Counted from the first letter of the stretch, positions 1 through 7,050 are shown. The stretch is 19,608 nt of DNA from an uncultured Lachnospiraceae bacterium (GCA_910586095.1 CAJUHQ010000069.1:1-19608); one strand, 5' to 3'. Notes: a model not told the origin generated them from the sequence alone. Numbers and translations: made by a program.

Positions 1-1
1 A

Positions 2-244
2 AATTACGAAGTGAGATGGCATACTAAAACACCGGGTGCACCAGAAGGGCAAGGTAATACATGGGTGGTATCCCAGGTTACACCAGGTACTCCAACAGGT
101 CAGGTTAGGACAGAACATATTTTAGTTGGAGATACATGGATTCCAAGGTATCAATGGCAAGATGCCATTAATGCATATAGGAATGGAACAGCGACTCAAG
201 AACAATTACAATTGTTAAAAGACGGACATTGGCAAGCACCATAG
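2..244 (+). CDS. C-terminal tip of a polymorphic toxin (partial, 5' end outside window)
   Basis: The frame is open from base 2, reading N-Y-E before the GTG at 11, so that GTG is internal and the gene enters from the left. About 80 residues are visible, ending GHWQAP at a TAG. The composition is typical of a secreted toxin tip: many W, T, G and P, with the runs RWHTKTP and GNTWVV and a closing helix rich in Q and L. I recall similar endings on RHS, CDI and LXG-type polymorphic toxins but cannot name the toxin family or its target. Only 11 bases separate it from the next gene, the usual toxin-immunity spacing. The role is inferred from that layout and from the second toxin/immunity pair at 3236-3890. 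It could be a full-length effector or only a displaced tip; the window does not show which. Confidence 0.6.
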   Translation, partial: NYEVRWHTKTPGAPEGQGNTWVVSQVTPGTPTGQVRTEHILVGDTWIPRYQWQDAINAYRNGTATQEQLQLLKDGHWQAP

Positions 245-255
245 AAAGGAACAAG

Positions 256-621
256 ATGGAATTAGTTAATAAAAAATATTATGATGGTTTCGAGGGAGAA
301 CCAGAGATTCAGTTTATCTACAAAAAAGGGAATGATACTGAAATTCTTACTATGTGGGAAGGCTATTTTGACCAAATAATGAGATTAATGCTTCCTGATG
401 AGCAGGGGTGGACTGGTTTAGCCTACTGTTATAATATGTACACAGGATGGTATGAAAACAGTCCATGGGTAATAGAGGATTTGCAAATAGCGTTAAAACA
501 GTTCAAATCAATAGATGAGACGAAACTATGTGATGAAGCTGCAGAAATTTTAATGTTATTATGTAGTATACTTAGAGAATCTATATTAAATAGCTATGAA
601 GTTTCTATAGCTAGAGAGTAA
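256..621 (+). CDS. Putative immunity protein for the upstream toxin
   Basis: This encodes 121 residues from the ATG at 256, with AAGGA five bases upstream. The frame is also open to a TTG at 229, but that start overlaps the toxin gene and lacks a ribosome site. The protein is acidic and soluble with no signal peptide or membrane segment. It has a YYDGFEGEPE beginning, a central W-rich part (TGWYENSPW) and a helical C-terminus. I do not recognise a named Imm family. Small, acidic, cytoplasmic proteins encoded directly after a toxin tip are normally its neutralising partner, and that is the only basis for the call. Confidence 0.55.
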   Translation: MELVNKKYYDGFEGEPEIQFIYKKGNDTEILTMWEGYFDQIMRLMLPDEQGWTGLAYCYNMYTGWYENSPWVIEDLQIALKQFKSIDETKLCDEAAEILMLLCSILRESILNSYEVSIARE

Positions 622-685
622 CGATAAGTGTGATAATGTAACAGATTTGTAACATTTACCTTTATAATTTGTGGAAATGTTCCCG

Positions 686-714
686 TTGACAATCCAAAAT
701 GTCCATGTTACAAT
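686..714 (+). promoter_or_regulatory. Strong sigma-A-type promoter
   Basis: A perfect -35 TTGACA (686-691), a 17-base spacer and a -10 TACAAT (709-714) preceded by an extended TG at 706-707. Transcription would begin near 721. No plus-strand gene follows before the stem-loop at 778-820, so it seems to drive a short RNA, or it is a leftover insertion-sequence promoter. The corresponding boxes in the related copy at 3918-3946 are degenerate (TAATAA and TTTAAT). Confidence 0.6.
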
Positions 715-830
715 GGCACTCACCAGGGGGTATAAGGGGGAGGAAAAATCTTTTCACAACTAAATAAAATACAGTATCAGCGGTATTCCTAAGACACTAA
801 AATGTCATGAAATACCGCTGACTTTTTACC
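694..830 (+). repeat. Diverged repeat, copy A (promoter part, G-rich leader, stem-loop)
   Basis: This segment aligns almost without gaps to 3926-4062 (offset 3232-3234). Shared blocks include CATG..., AATGG, the G-run near 726, GGGAG, TTTTC, ACAGTA and CAGCGGTATT with its partner AATACC. Many differences are transitions, as expected from two old copies of one sequence. Copy B sits directly before a decayed IS4-family transposase, so both are probably left ends of one IS family. Copy A has no transposase after it. Confidence 0.55.
778..827 (+). terminator. Stem-loop with T-run (intrinsic-terminator-like)
   Basis: Perfect 10-base arms CAGCGGTATT (778-787) and AATACCGCTG (811-820) are followed by AC and a five-T run. 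With the promoter at 686-714 this would define a transcript of about 105 bases. The loop is 23 bases, longer than in typical terminators, so it could instead be a structural element of an insertion-sequence end. Confidence 0.4.
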
Positions 831-835
831 CATTT

Positions 836-1123
836 TTACATGTTAAATAGTTGCATTAGCAGGGAAAAACACAATTGCATACCCATTCGGAACACAACTG
901 CTGTGTAAGCAGATTCCTGTGCTTGGATGGCATCGGTCCACCGCATTATGATTTTTCTCTGTTCATTCGATAAATCCAATTCTTTGAATTGCTGGCTGAG
1001 TTCGGTTTCTTTCGTCGCAGCTTCCAGATAATCAGCGTCCTGCTTTATATTTTGGTATACGTTGTTATAAGGTCGTTCTTCCAAGTAATTGAAGAACAGT
1101 TGAAAAATATCCAGGTTCATCAT
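836..1123 (-). CDS. Small DUF6809-like protein of mobile DNA (hypothetical)
   Basis: This encodes 95 residues starting at the first of two ATGs (MMNLD), with a near-perfect GAAAGGAGGA ribosome site about seven bases upstream. A longer reading to 1153 would swallow that site and is rejected. The protein is helical. An N-terminal FQLFFNYLEERP segment precedes a charged middle (LDLSNEQRKIIMRW) and a hydrophobic, M/L/F-rich end. The layout resembles small DUF6809-type proteins common in Lachnospiraceae mobile elements, but this is recall, not a search result. No molecular function is known. It lies between the solo repeat and the IS110 element, and probably came with one of them or an earlier element. 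Confidence 0.5.
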   Translation of the reverse strand: MMNLDIFQLFFNYLEERPYNNVYQNIKQDADYLEAATKETELSQQFKELDLSNEQRKIIMRWTDAIQAQESAYTAVVFRMGMQLCFSLLMQLFNM

Positions 1124-1236
1124 AAGCAAATCCTCCTTTCTGCCAACACACAATACCGCAGAAGTCCGAGGCTATCCATTCACAGAATCCAATGAAAATT
1201 TGCAGGGAAAATAAAGCAGAATAGACAAAAGTGTAT

Positions 1237-1349
1237 CCATGGCATAAATAATCCCCCAGCCAAAGGAAAAGTTATGCCATGGCAGACAGCCCCCGCCGGC
1301 TCTGCCGGTGGGCGTTTCATTGAGTGGTGCCGTGTTTTTGGCACCACTC
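1237..1349. other. Cluster of three strong hairpins
   Basis: Three successive inverted repeats occur in 113 bases. CCATGGCATAA (1237-1247) pairs with 1272-1282, perfect over 11 bases with a 24-base loop. CCCGCCGGC (1292-1300) pairs with 1304-1312 across a three-base loop with one G-T wobble. GAGTGGTGCC (1322-1331) pairs with 1340-1349, perfect over 10 bases. No clear T-run follows any of them, so ordinary termination is not obvious. They could be an end or transfer-origin region of an older mobile element, or part of the IS110 left side. Confidence 0.45.
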
Positions 1350-1791
1350 CTTTAACCTGCACTATTTTCGACCCTGTTCATTTTGGTAGTATCTTAAGAA
1401 ATTATGTCTCTCACATTTCCCCAACAAGGCTTAAATTATCCATTATGGGCACTACCTCGCCTTCGGTCTTAAAATCGCACACAGGGGCAACCGAGCTCTC
1501 ACAGAGGCAAGAGAAAGTCGGTTTGTGTGGATGGAAAGTAAAGTTGTGCATTATTACCGTTTTTTCTCTGTTTTGGTCTTTTGGCATAAACGGAAATTTG
1601 CAGTTAAAAGCGTCCTTTTGGGAAATGACAAGAAAAAATATGCTCCAAATCAAAAAATTGACTTGCAGACTTTCTTTTTCAGAGTTAACATCACACACCA
1701 CGAAGGAGAGTTCTTCTGCTTTGTATCCTGTGTTCTGCAGGATGTCCTTAAATCCAGAAACCCAAAAATGGATTGGCTGAACCACCCGTGC

Positions 1792-1845
1792 CGACCTCGT
1801 TGCCAAGTGCGTAATTCGGGGATACTGGCTTATCAGTTGAGGTTG
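1792..1845 (+). ncRNA. Candidate bridge-RNA stem with internal loop (speculative)
   Basis: Just upstream of the transposase, CGACCTC (1792-1798) pairs with GAGGTTG (1839-1845) over seven base pairs including one G-T. After an asymmetric internal loop, GCCA (1802-1805) pairs with TGGC (1826-1829). A second hairpin, ATCCTG/CAGGAT, lies at 1725-1743. Stem, internal loop, stem is the shape expected of a target- or donor-binding loop in an IS110 bridge RNA. The position is right for the IS110 group. No guide pairing to the element ends was established. Confidence 0.25.
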
Positions 1846-1878
1846 CCTGTATTTTGAAGTCAAAGATTGGAGGAGTTT

Positions 1879-3009
1879 ATGTACGACAAAACAAAGTATA
1901 TCTACGTGGGGTTAGACCTCCACAAGGAACAGCACACGGCAGTCATCATGGACTGCTTTAACGAAAAACTTGGAGAGATTACTTTTCAAAATAAGCCCTC
2001 CGAGTTTGGAAAATTAATCACGAAATGTAAAAAGTATTGCACTGACGGTAAGGGAATTGTCTTTGCTTTGGAAAATTCCTACGGCTATGGAAGGGCATTG
2101 GCTGCGTGGCTGATTGAACGAGGGCATATCGTGAAAGACGTAAACCCGGCGTTGTCCTATGCCTACCGAAAGAGCGTACCCCAGTACAAAAAGAACGACA
2201 GCTATGACGCACAATGTGTAGCGAGAGTAGCAATCAACGAACTGAATAAGTTACCCGATGCCATGCCGGAGGATATGTACTGGACTTTGAGTCAGCTTGT
2301 CAACAGACAGGCAAATTTGAAGACGCACCATATCCGTCTGAAAAACCAGTTGCATGAGCAGGTCTGCGTAGCTTATCCAAGTTATAAGCAGTTCTTTCAG
2401 GATATTGGCAGACCCACAGAACTTTACTTTTGGGAGCATTATCCTTCCCCACGGTTGCTGAGAGGTAAGACAGTGGAAGAACTGGCAGAGGAATTAATTC
2501 CGGTCAGCCACAATCAGTTTTCTACACGAAAGTGTCAGAAGATACTGGATGCAGTTAAAGCAGACGGAGACACCACAAGGGACTATCAGCCGGAACGTGA
2601 TGAAATCACAAGGGGTCTGGTGCGTGATGTGCGGCACTATGTCAATCAGCTTGAGGAAGTAGACAAGGCGATTACTAATTTTCTTCCAAGGTTCGGGTGT
2701 ACCCTGAACACCATCCCCGGTGTCAGCAACACCACGGTTGCAAAACTGCTTTCGGAGATTGGGGACATCAGAAGGTTTCCTAACGCGAACAAGCTGGCGA
2801 ACTTTGCAGGAATTGCACCTGTAAAATTCTCATCTTCAGGGAAAGGTGACGACAAGCCCTCAAAACAGGGAAACAGAAGATTGCAGGGAACGATTTATTT
2901 TCTTGCCATTCAGATGATTCAGCTATCATCCAAGGGCTTGCCGAGAAATCCGGCTTTCTACGCCTATTATCAGAGATTATCAGAGGCAGTTGGCAAGGGG
3001 AAAAAGTAA
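1879..3009 (+). CDS. IS110-family transposase (frameshifted near C-terminus)
   Basis: The start is the ATG at 1879, preceded by GGAGGAG four bases upstream; the TTG at 1867 is merely in frame. The N-terminal RuvC-like DEDD domain is visible: GLDLHK near residue 10, ALENSYG near 65, and the closing NDSYDA near residue 110. The C-terminal Transposase_20 domain follows, with PGVSNTT, FAGIAP and the serine-bearing SSSGKG before SKQGNRR. IS110 enzymes are bridge-RNA-guided recombinases. This frame stops after 376 residues at GKGKK, about 35 short of the family norm. The missing tail is present in the +1 frame at 3008-3118, so one extra base, most simply in the A-run at 3001-3005, broke the gene. 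It may still be read by slippage on GGGGAAAAAG. Confidence 0.85.
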   Translation: MYDKTKYIYVGLDLHKEQHTAVIMDCFNEKLGEITFQNKPSEFGKLITKCKKYCTDGKGIVFALENSYGYGRALAAWLIERGHIVKDVNPALSYAYRKSVPQYKKNDSYDAQCVARVAINELNKLPDAMPEDMYWTLSQLVNRQANLKTHHIRLKNQLHEQVCVAYPSYKQFFQDIGRPTELYFWEHYPSPRLLRGKTVEELAEELIPVSHNQFSTRKCQKILDAVKADGDTTRDYQPERDEITRGLVRDVRHYVNQLEEVDKAITNFLPRFGCTLNTIPGVSNTTVAKLLSEIGDIRRFPNANKLANFAGIAPVKFSSSGKGDDKPSKQGNRRLQGTIYFLAIQMIQLSSKGLPRNPAFYAYYQRLSEAVGKGKK

Positions 3010-3118
3010 GCCACAGGCTTTGATACTGATTTCCAGAAGGTTAATCAGTATCATCTATGGAATGTTGAAAAACAAGACAGAGTATCGGATGCCAGAAGTA
3101 CTGGAAAACCGTAATTAA
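3008..3118 (+). pseudogene. Displaced C-terminal tail of the IS110 transposase
   Basis: Read from 3008 in the +1 frame relative to the main transposase, this gives KPQALILISRRLISIIYG and then MLKNKTEYRM, ending at TAA 3116-3118. This is the characteristic last helix-rich tail of IS110 transposases. It shows that the stop at 3007-3009 is a frameshift product and not the native end. Removing one A from the run at 3001-3005 restores a protein of about 412 residues. Confidence 0.75.
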
Positions 3119-3235
3119 GAAACAGATTTTTGTAGTAAAGACAGAGAAAAGATGGTAAAATTTTAAGCAGTGAAGGCATTGCTTTGGAGAGTGTTGTTTT
3201 TTTCAAAGGGAATGGAACTGCTTGGAAAAACATAA

Positions 3236-3646
3236 GCAGTCAGACTTGATGTCAAGGATGGTTCAGCAGTTAGAGGAACTTTGACTGGTAAGTTGGATGG
3301 CTTAACAGCAGCAGAGAAAACCATGGTTAATGATTTGTTGAATGCTGGAAATGATGTAGAAATTATTCCTCGTTCTAATATTCCGGGACAAAAGACACCT
3401 GACTTTTTAGTTAATGGTGTTAAGACGGAGTTAAAGACATTAACTGGAACAAGTTTAAATACACCTGTTACCAGAATTCAGGATGGATTTAAGCAAGGGG
3501 CAGAAGCGGTAATAATTGATGGAAGAAATACAGGACTTACAATAGATAATGCCAATACGGTGATAGAAAGAGCATTGGGAAAATATGGTGGTGAATTACT
3601 GGGCACAGTTGAAATATGGACAATAGAAGGAATTATAAGGAGGTAA
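3236..3646 (+). pseudogene. CdiA-type tRNase toxin tip, 5'-truncated
   Basis: The open frame runs from just after a TAA at 3233 to 3646, without a convincing start. The TTG at 3281 has AGAGGAA too close to it. The protein contains LTAAEKTMVNDLL, then GNDVEIIPRS, then PDFLVNGVKTELKT, matching what I know of CdiA C-terminal tRNA-nuclease domains. D in PDF and E-x-K in TELK are the PD-(D/E)XK-like catalytic signature. VIIDGRNTGL and a C-terminal TVEIWT strand complete the domain. The upstream delivery part is missing because the IS110 element abuts it. The nuclease itself looks intact. It may be silent, or a donor of toxin sequence for recombination with a full-length toxin gene elsewhere. Confidence 0.7.
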
Positions 3647-3650
3647 TAGC

Positions 3651-3890
3651 ATGGCTAGGATGACATGTACTTGTGGAGCTGAATTGAGTAATCATGAAGC
3701 TCCCAATGATATTCAATTAAGAGTATATACAGACAGAGAATGGGAGGAAATTTTTGATTGTGATAGTATTCAGCCTTGGATGATACCTGAACCAAAATAT
3801 GATGTGTGGAGATGCCCTATATGCAAAAGTTTATATGTTTATGGTGATAATAAAGAGTTACCTATTATGATTTATCGATTGGAAACGTAA
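3651..3890 (+). CDS. Putative immunity protein, zinc-ribbon-like
   Basis: This encodes 79 residues from ATG 3651. Its ribosome site AAGGAGG lies inside the last codons of the toxin tip, four bases after whose stop it begins, so the two are translationally coupled. It has two cysteine pairs, CTCGAEL near residue 6 and CPIC near residue 57, which probably bind a metal. Between them lies a tryptophan-rich acidic stretch (DREWEEIFD, IQPWMIPEPKYDVW). No signal peptide or membrane segment is seen. By position and size it should neutralise the CdiA-type tRNase. I do not recognise the family name. It is intact even though its toxin is truncated, as is usual for orphan immunity genes kept for protection from siblings. 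Confidence 0.6.
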   Translation: MARMTCTCGAELSNHEAPNDIQLRVYTDREWEEIFDCDSIQPWMIPEPKYDVWRCPICKSLYVYGDNKELPIMIYRLET

Positions 3891-3925
3891 ATTTTATAGG
3901 TAGTAACACATTTCCTCTAATAAGT

Positions 3926-4062
3926 TCAAAACACTCATGATTTAATGGTGCTTGCCAAGGGGCATAGCAAGGGAGAATCTCCTTTTCGATTTCATAGTAA
4001 AAACACAGTACCAGCGGTATTTCATAAACCTAAAAGGCAATGGAATACCATCGGTTTTTTGT
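3926..4062 (+). repeat. Diverged repeat, copy B (leader of the IS4 relic)
   Basis: This is homologous to 694-830 along its whole length with only small gaps. The hairpin is weakened here: GGTATT (4016-4021) can still pair with AATACC (4044-4049), but the flanking bases no longer match well. The promoter boxes present in copy A have decayed. It lies directly before the transposase remnant, which suggests it is the left end of that insertion-sequence family. Confidence 0.5.
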
Positions 4063-4083
4063 CACCTTAAATCCGCCGGCAAT

Positions 4084-4890
4084 CATCCTGTCAGCATTTT
4101 CTCCCACATCCATTCTTCACGGGAAAAAGACTATAAATCTGCAAATACAATCACATTCCATGCCATAGAACAGGGAGCTGTCCTTTTCGGCAAGGCAACT
4201 TTTGCCATGGACAGGGGATACGATGACAATAAGATGTTTTTGAAACTGGATGAGCTTAGCCAGGATTATGTCATTCGTCTGACCGCAAAGCGCAAACTGC
4301 TGTACCATAACAAACGGACAACGGCTACAGAACTTCGCAACCGCAGGAAAGGCAAAGTCAAAACCAGCGTATTTTACAAAGGAAAAGAACATGAAGCCTA
4401 TCTCTCCCATGTAAAAGTGCAGATTACTGCATCCAGAAAAGATATTTATCTGGTGTTTGTTTATGGTATTACCGAGCATCCAATGATGCTTGCCACCAAC
4501 AAAGAAATCAAATCCAAAGATGACGTAATTCAGGTAGCAAGGACCTACTTCTCGCGCTGGAAAATCGAAGAATATTTCCGCTGCAAAAAGCAGATGTTCC
4601 AGTTTGAAAACTTTCGTGTGAGAAAGTTAAAATCAATTAACGCACTTAATTTTTATATCACCTTATGCACGGCGTTTCTTGCAATGATTTCCACGGAATC
4701 AGAAACCAATGCCCTTAAGGTTTCCATCATAAAGACAGCAGATCCTGTAAAGGAAAAAGTTTTCTTCTGCTATTATCGGCTGGCAAAAGGCATCTCTGGC
4801 ATACTTTCCTATGCAAAAGAGGGCATCAGACTCTGGTTTAGGACAAAGCGTCCTGCATACTGTCAACTCTGCCTTAAGCTGGTCGTATGA
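4084..4890 (+). pseudogene. IS4-family (DDE) transposase, N-terminally deleted
   Basis: The recognisable homology starts at about HPVSIFSHIHSS and runs to the stop at 4890. The frame happens to stay open back to 3952 through the leader repeat. The second catalytic aspartate lies in AMDRGYDDN and the catalytic glutamate in YFSRWKIEEYFRCKK, the conserved IS4-type C1 region. The N-terminal DNA-binding part and the first aspartate are missing, so the protein cannot be an active transposase. It was probably a full element of about 1.5 kb that lost an internal segment between its leader and the catalytic core. It separates the toxin island from the chromosomal MCP gene. Confidence 0.65.
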
Positions 4891-5087
4891 ATAGATAAAA
4901 GAATAGTTCTCCCACAGTCCGGTTTTGGCGGGGCTTATTTTGAGTACCACTAATCGCAGATGCTGCTCTCGACTACATTCAAAAATGGAAGATTGGTACT
5001 TTGAACCTATATATTTACTTTTTGAGTGCAGTTTGCGGAAACTCAAACAAATTTTTAAATCTTTATTAATTCTACCCCTACAAAAAA
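4891..5087. other. Gene-free junction between IS4 relic and MCP gene
   Basis: These 197 bases hold the right flank of the IS4 relic and the 3' side of the chemotaxis gene. I see no coding potential or clear terminator. The border of the accessory island most likely lies here, where base composition shifts to AT-rich chromosomal sequence near 5040. Confidence 0.35.
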
Positions 5088-6791
5088 TTATACTCCATAA
5101 CTATCTAAATCACGATTCATTGATGTTACTGCTGCAAATGTTTCTTCTGCTGACACTGCAATATCTTTTATATCTGTATCCATAGATAATAGCATTTCTG
5201 AAACATGTGCAATCTCTGTACTATTTTCCTCGGATGCAATACTGACAGATTTCATAGCCTCCTGAATATTTTCCAAGGATTTTGTATATTGTTGTGTTAT
5301 GTTTTGAAGATTCTCCATAGCTTCTTCAATGTCATTGGACTTATGTGCGAAGTCTAATGACACACTGCCAAATTCTTTATAATTACTCAACACTTTTTCT
5401 TGCAAAATACAAATCATCTTATCTGACAAATTTACCAGACCTTGCACTGCCTCAACCACATTCTTGCTCATCTTTTGAATCTCATTTGCTGCATGATTGG
5501 TATTTCCCGCCAGTGTCCCGATTTCTTCTGCCACTACTGCAAAACCTTTTCCAGCCTCTCCGGCTCTTGCTGCCTCAATGGTGGCATTTAGAGCCAACAG
5601 ATTAGTTTGATCTGAAATATGTAAAATAGCATTGGAAAGCTCTTTGATCTTCAAAACAGCATCTGCCTTCTCTTTTTCTTGTTTGAGATTTTGTGTCATC
5701 TCCTCTACATTGTCTTCAATCAAAACAGATACTATTCGTGCTGTATCATTTAATGTAACGGAATCCGCATTAATTTCTTGCAAACAAACTGTATTGTATG
5801 TAATAATATCCATAATATTTTGAATATCCTGATATACGAAATCTACCTGTTTTCTAACTGTCTCAACAGAGGCAGCAATCTCCTGTGAAGATGCCACCAT
5901 AGATTGAATATCGTCACTAATGACTGTAATGTGTGAAACAGAGGCATCAACACGTGTATGAATCGTTTCTGTCTTTGATTCAATATTTTTAGATCCTTCT
6001 CTTATCTCTCTAACGGTAGCTCCTGTCTTTTGTAAAAGCCGATTCAAACTATCTCCAATCACCTCTAATTCATCGCCAGATGTAATATCTAACACTTTTG
6101 TGAAATCACTTTTTGCCGATACCACTTCTAAAATCTTATCATTTACTTTGATAAAATTTCTTCTGATTTTATTAGATGCTACCATTGCAGCCGCCATCGC
6201 AAACAAAATTCCCACTGCCACCGCAAATAAAATATTGCGAATAAGACTATTTAGAGAACTTTGTATAGAAGATGCCTCATAATCCACTGCTACAATACCA
6301 ATCACCGTTTCTTGATACATAATCGGAGCATATCCACTATAAAAAGTACCCCATTCATCCGTAAAAGCCTCTTTTGTCACAGATGGCTTTTTGTCCATTG
6401 CTTCAAACATAGCATCCTGTGCTTCATAATCCTCGGCGTATTCTCCAGGATCTTTTGGATCTGTATCCACAACAAACTGAAAATTTTCTGTATCTTTAGG
6501 CATCAATGTATAAACATACGTCACAGAATCTCCTACCAGAAAAAAACTTAAAGAATCCTTGACCGCTAAAAGAGCATCCTCATCACCTTCTATTGCCTTT
6601 GCAAAGGTTTCACCATCAACATTCTCAGCTGCAATCACTGCAATTTCCACAACATCATCCATACTCTTTTGTCTTAAAAAATTTCCCATTGTGGAGTAAG
6701 AGACACCTCCCACAATCCATACTGCAATAATAGCGGACCCTAAAATAAAGAGAAAAAGTTTTGCTGCAATACTAATTTTTCTTGTCTTCAT
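5088..6791 (-). CDS. Methyl-accepting chemotaxis protein
   Basis: This 567-residue membrane receptor would signal to a CheA/CheW array. The first transmembrane helix is at about residues 9-32. An extracytoplasmic sensing domain (about 33-184) resembles a single-Cache type, with VTYVYTLMP and SGYAPIM. The second helix is at about 185-207, followed by a HAMP-like linker and the MA signalling coiled coil. The conserved hairpin tip is clear (TNLLALNATIEAARAG, then GKGFAVVAEE, about residues 395-425). The ligand is unknown. The start has GGAGG about ten bases upstream. It is a single-gene unit with tandem repeats at its promoter. There is no CheW-binding pentapeptide tail; the protein ends DLDSYGV. 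Confidence 0.93.
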   Translation of the reverse strand: MKTRKISIAAKLFLFILGSAIIAVWIVGGVSYSTMGNFLRQKSMDDVVEIAVIAAENVDGETFAKAIEGDEDALLAVKDSLSFFLVGDSVTYVYTLMPKDTENFQFVVDTDPKDPGEYAEDYEAQDAMFEAMDKKPSVTKEAFTDEWGTFYSGYAPIMYQETVIGIVAVDYEASSIQSSLNSLIRNILFAVAVGILFAMAAAMVASNKIRRNFIKVNDKILEVVSAKSDFTKVLDITSGDELEVIGDSLNRLLQKTGATVREIREGSKNIESKTETIHTRVDASVSHITVISDDIQSMVASSQEIAASVETVRKQVDFVYQDIQNIMDIITYNTVCLQEINADSVTLNDTARIVSVLIEDNVEEMTQNLKQEKEKADAVLKIKELSNAILHISDQTNLLALNATIEAARAGEAGKGFAVVAEEIGTLAGNTNHAANEIQKMSKNVVEAVQGLVNLSDKMICILQEKVLSNYKEFGSVSLDFAHKSNDIEEAMENLQNITQQYTKSLENIQEAMKSVSIASEENSTEIAHVSEMLLSMDTDIKDIAVSAEETFAAVTSMNRDLDSYGV

Positions 6792-6844
6792 ACCCTATAG
6801 TTCCTCCGTATTATTGTATTGAAAAGACTCTCAAAATCTATATT

Positions 6845-6853
6845 AGTATACCA
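6845..6853 (-). promoter_or_regulatory. Extended -10 promoter for the MCP gene
   Basis: On the minus strand TGG-TATACT occupies 6853-6845, an extended -10 box. No good -35 box is found at 16-18 bases, which fits an activator-dependent promoter using the repeats just upstream. There is no sigma-28 (flagellar) box in this region. Confidence 0.4.
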
Positions 6854-6877
6854 AATTATAGACACTTAAAATAAATC

Positions 6878-6913
6878 TTGGTATCATTTGCACTTTTTTT
6901 GGTATCCATTGCA
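6878..6913. repeat. Tandem 15-base direct repeats, possible activator site
   Basis: TTGGTATCATTTGCA (6878-6892) and TTGGTATCCATTGCA (6899-6913) differ at two positions and start 21 bases apart, two helical turns. They lie about 40-75 bases upstream of the inferred MCP transcription start, the usual place for a dimeric response regulator or other activator. Confidence 0.45.
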
Positions 6914-6979
6914 AATAAAAAATATATTCCATTACCACATTTCTTTAAATAACTACCTAAATTTTTTGTAAACAAACAA

Positions 6980-7006
6980 GACAGTCATCTAAAACAGATG
7001 GCTGCC
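6980..7006 (-). terminator. Intrinsic terminator of the glyA-GH3 unit
   Basis: Arms 6980-6990 and 6996-7006 pair over 11 positions with two G-T wobbles and a five-base loop. On the minus strand the stem is followed by TTGTTTGTTT. It sits 45 bases past the stop of the GH3-like gene. Confidence 0.6.
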
Positions 7007-7050
7007 TCATTTATCTAATACATAAATCATTCATTTTTTGATGTTAGAAC

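Larger units (their letters stand above)
1400..3240 (+). mobile_element. IS110-family insertion sequence (ends approximate)
   Basis: The element is recognised from its transposase. IS110 elements lack terminal inverted repeats, so the limits cannot be read directly. The right end must lie between the end of the transposase tail (3118) and the resumption of toxin coding sequence (about 3240). The left end lies somewhere in the gene-free 1350-1860 stretch. The long non-coding left side and short right side fit the IS110 group, where a bridge RNA is encoded upstream of the transposase. The insertion appears to have removed the 5' part of the second toxin gene. Confidence 0.5.

Noticed and set aside
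1411..1863. Open frames of 150 codons (minus) and 110 codons (plus, 1525-1857) left of the IS110 transposase.
   Set aside because: Both lack ribosome sites and overlap each other on opposite strands in a region expected to be non-coding in IS110 elements.
229..3958. A 14-base exact inverted match between 229-242 (toxin stop region) and 3945-3958 (start of repeat copy B).
   Set aside because: About one such match is expected by chance in a window of this length, and it does not extend on either side.
4117..4479. Minus-strand frames across the IS4 relic (4117-4479 and 4699-5046) as possible genes.
   Set aside because: They are shadows of a recognisable transposase on the plus strand and have no ribosome sites.
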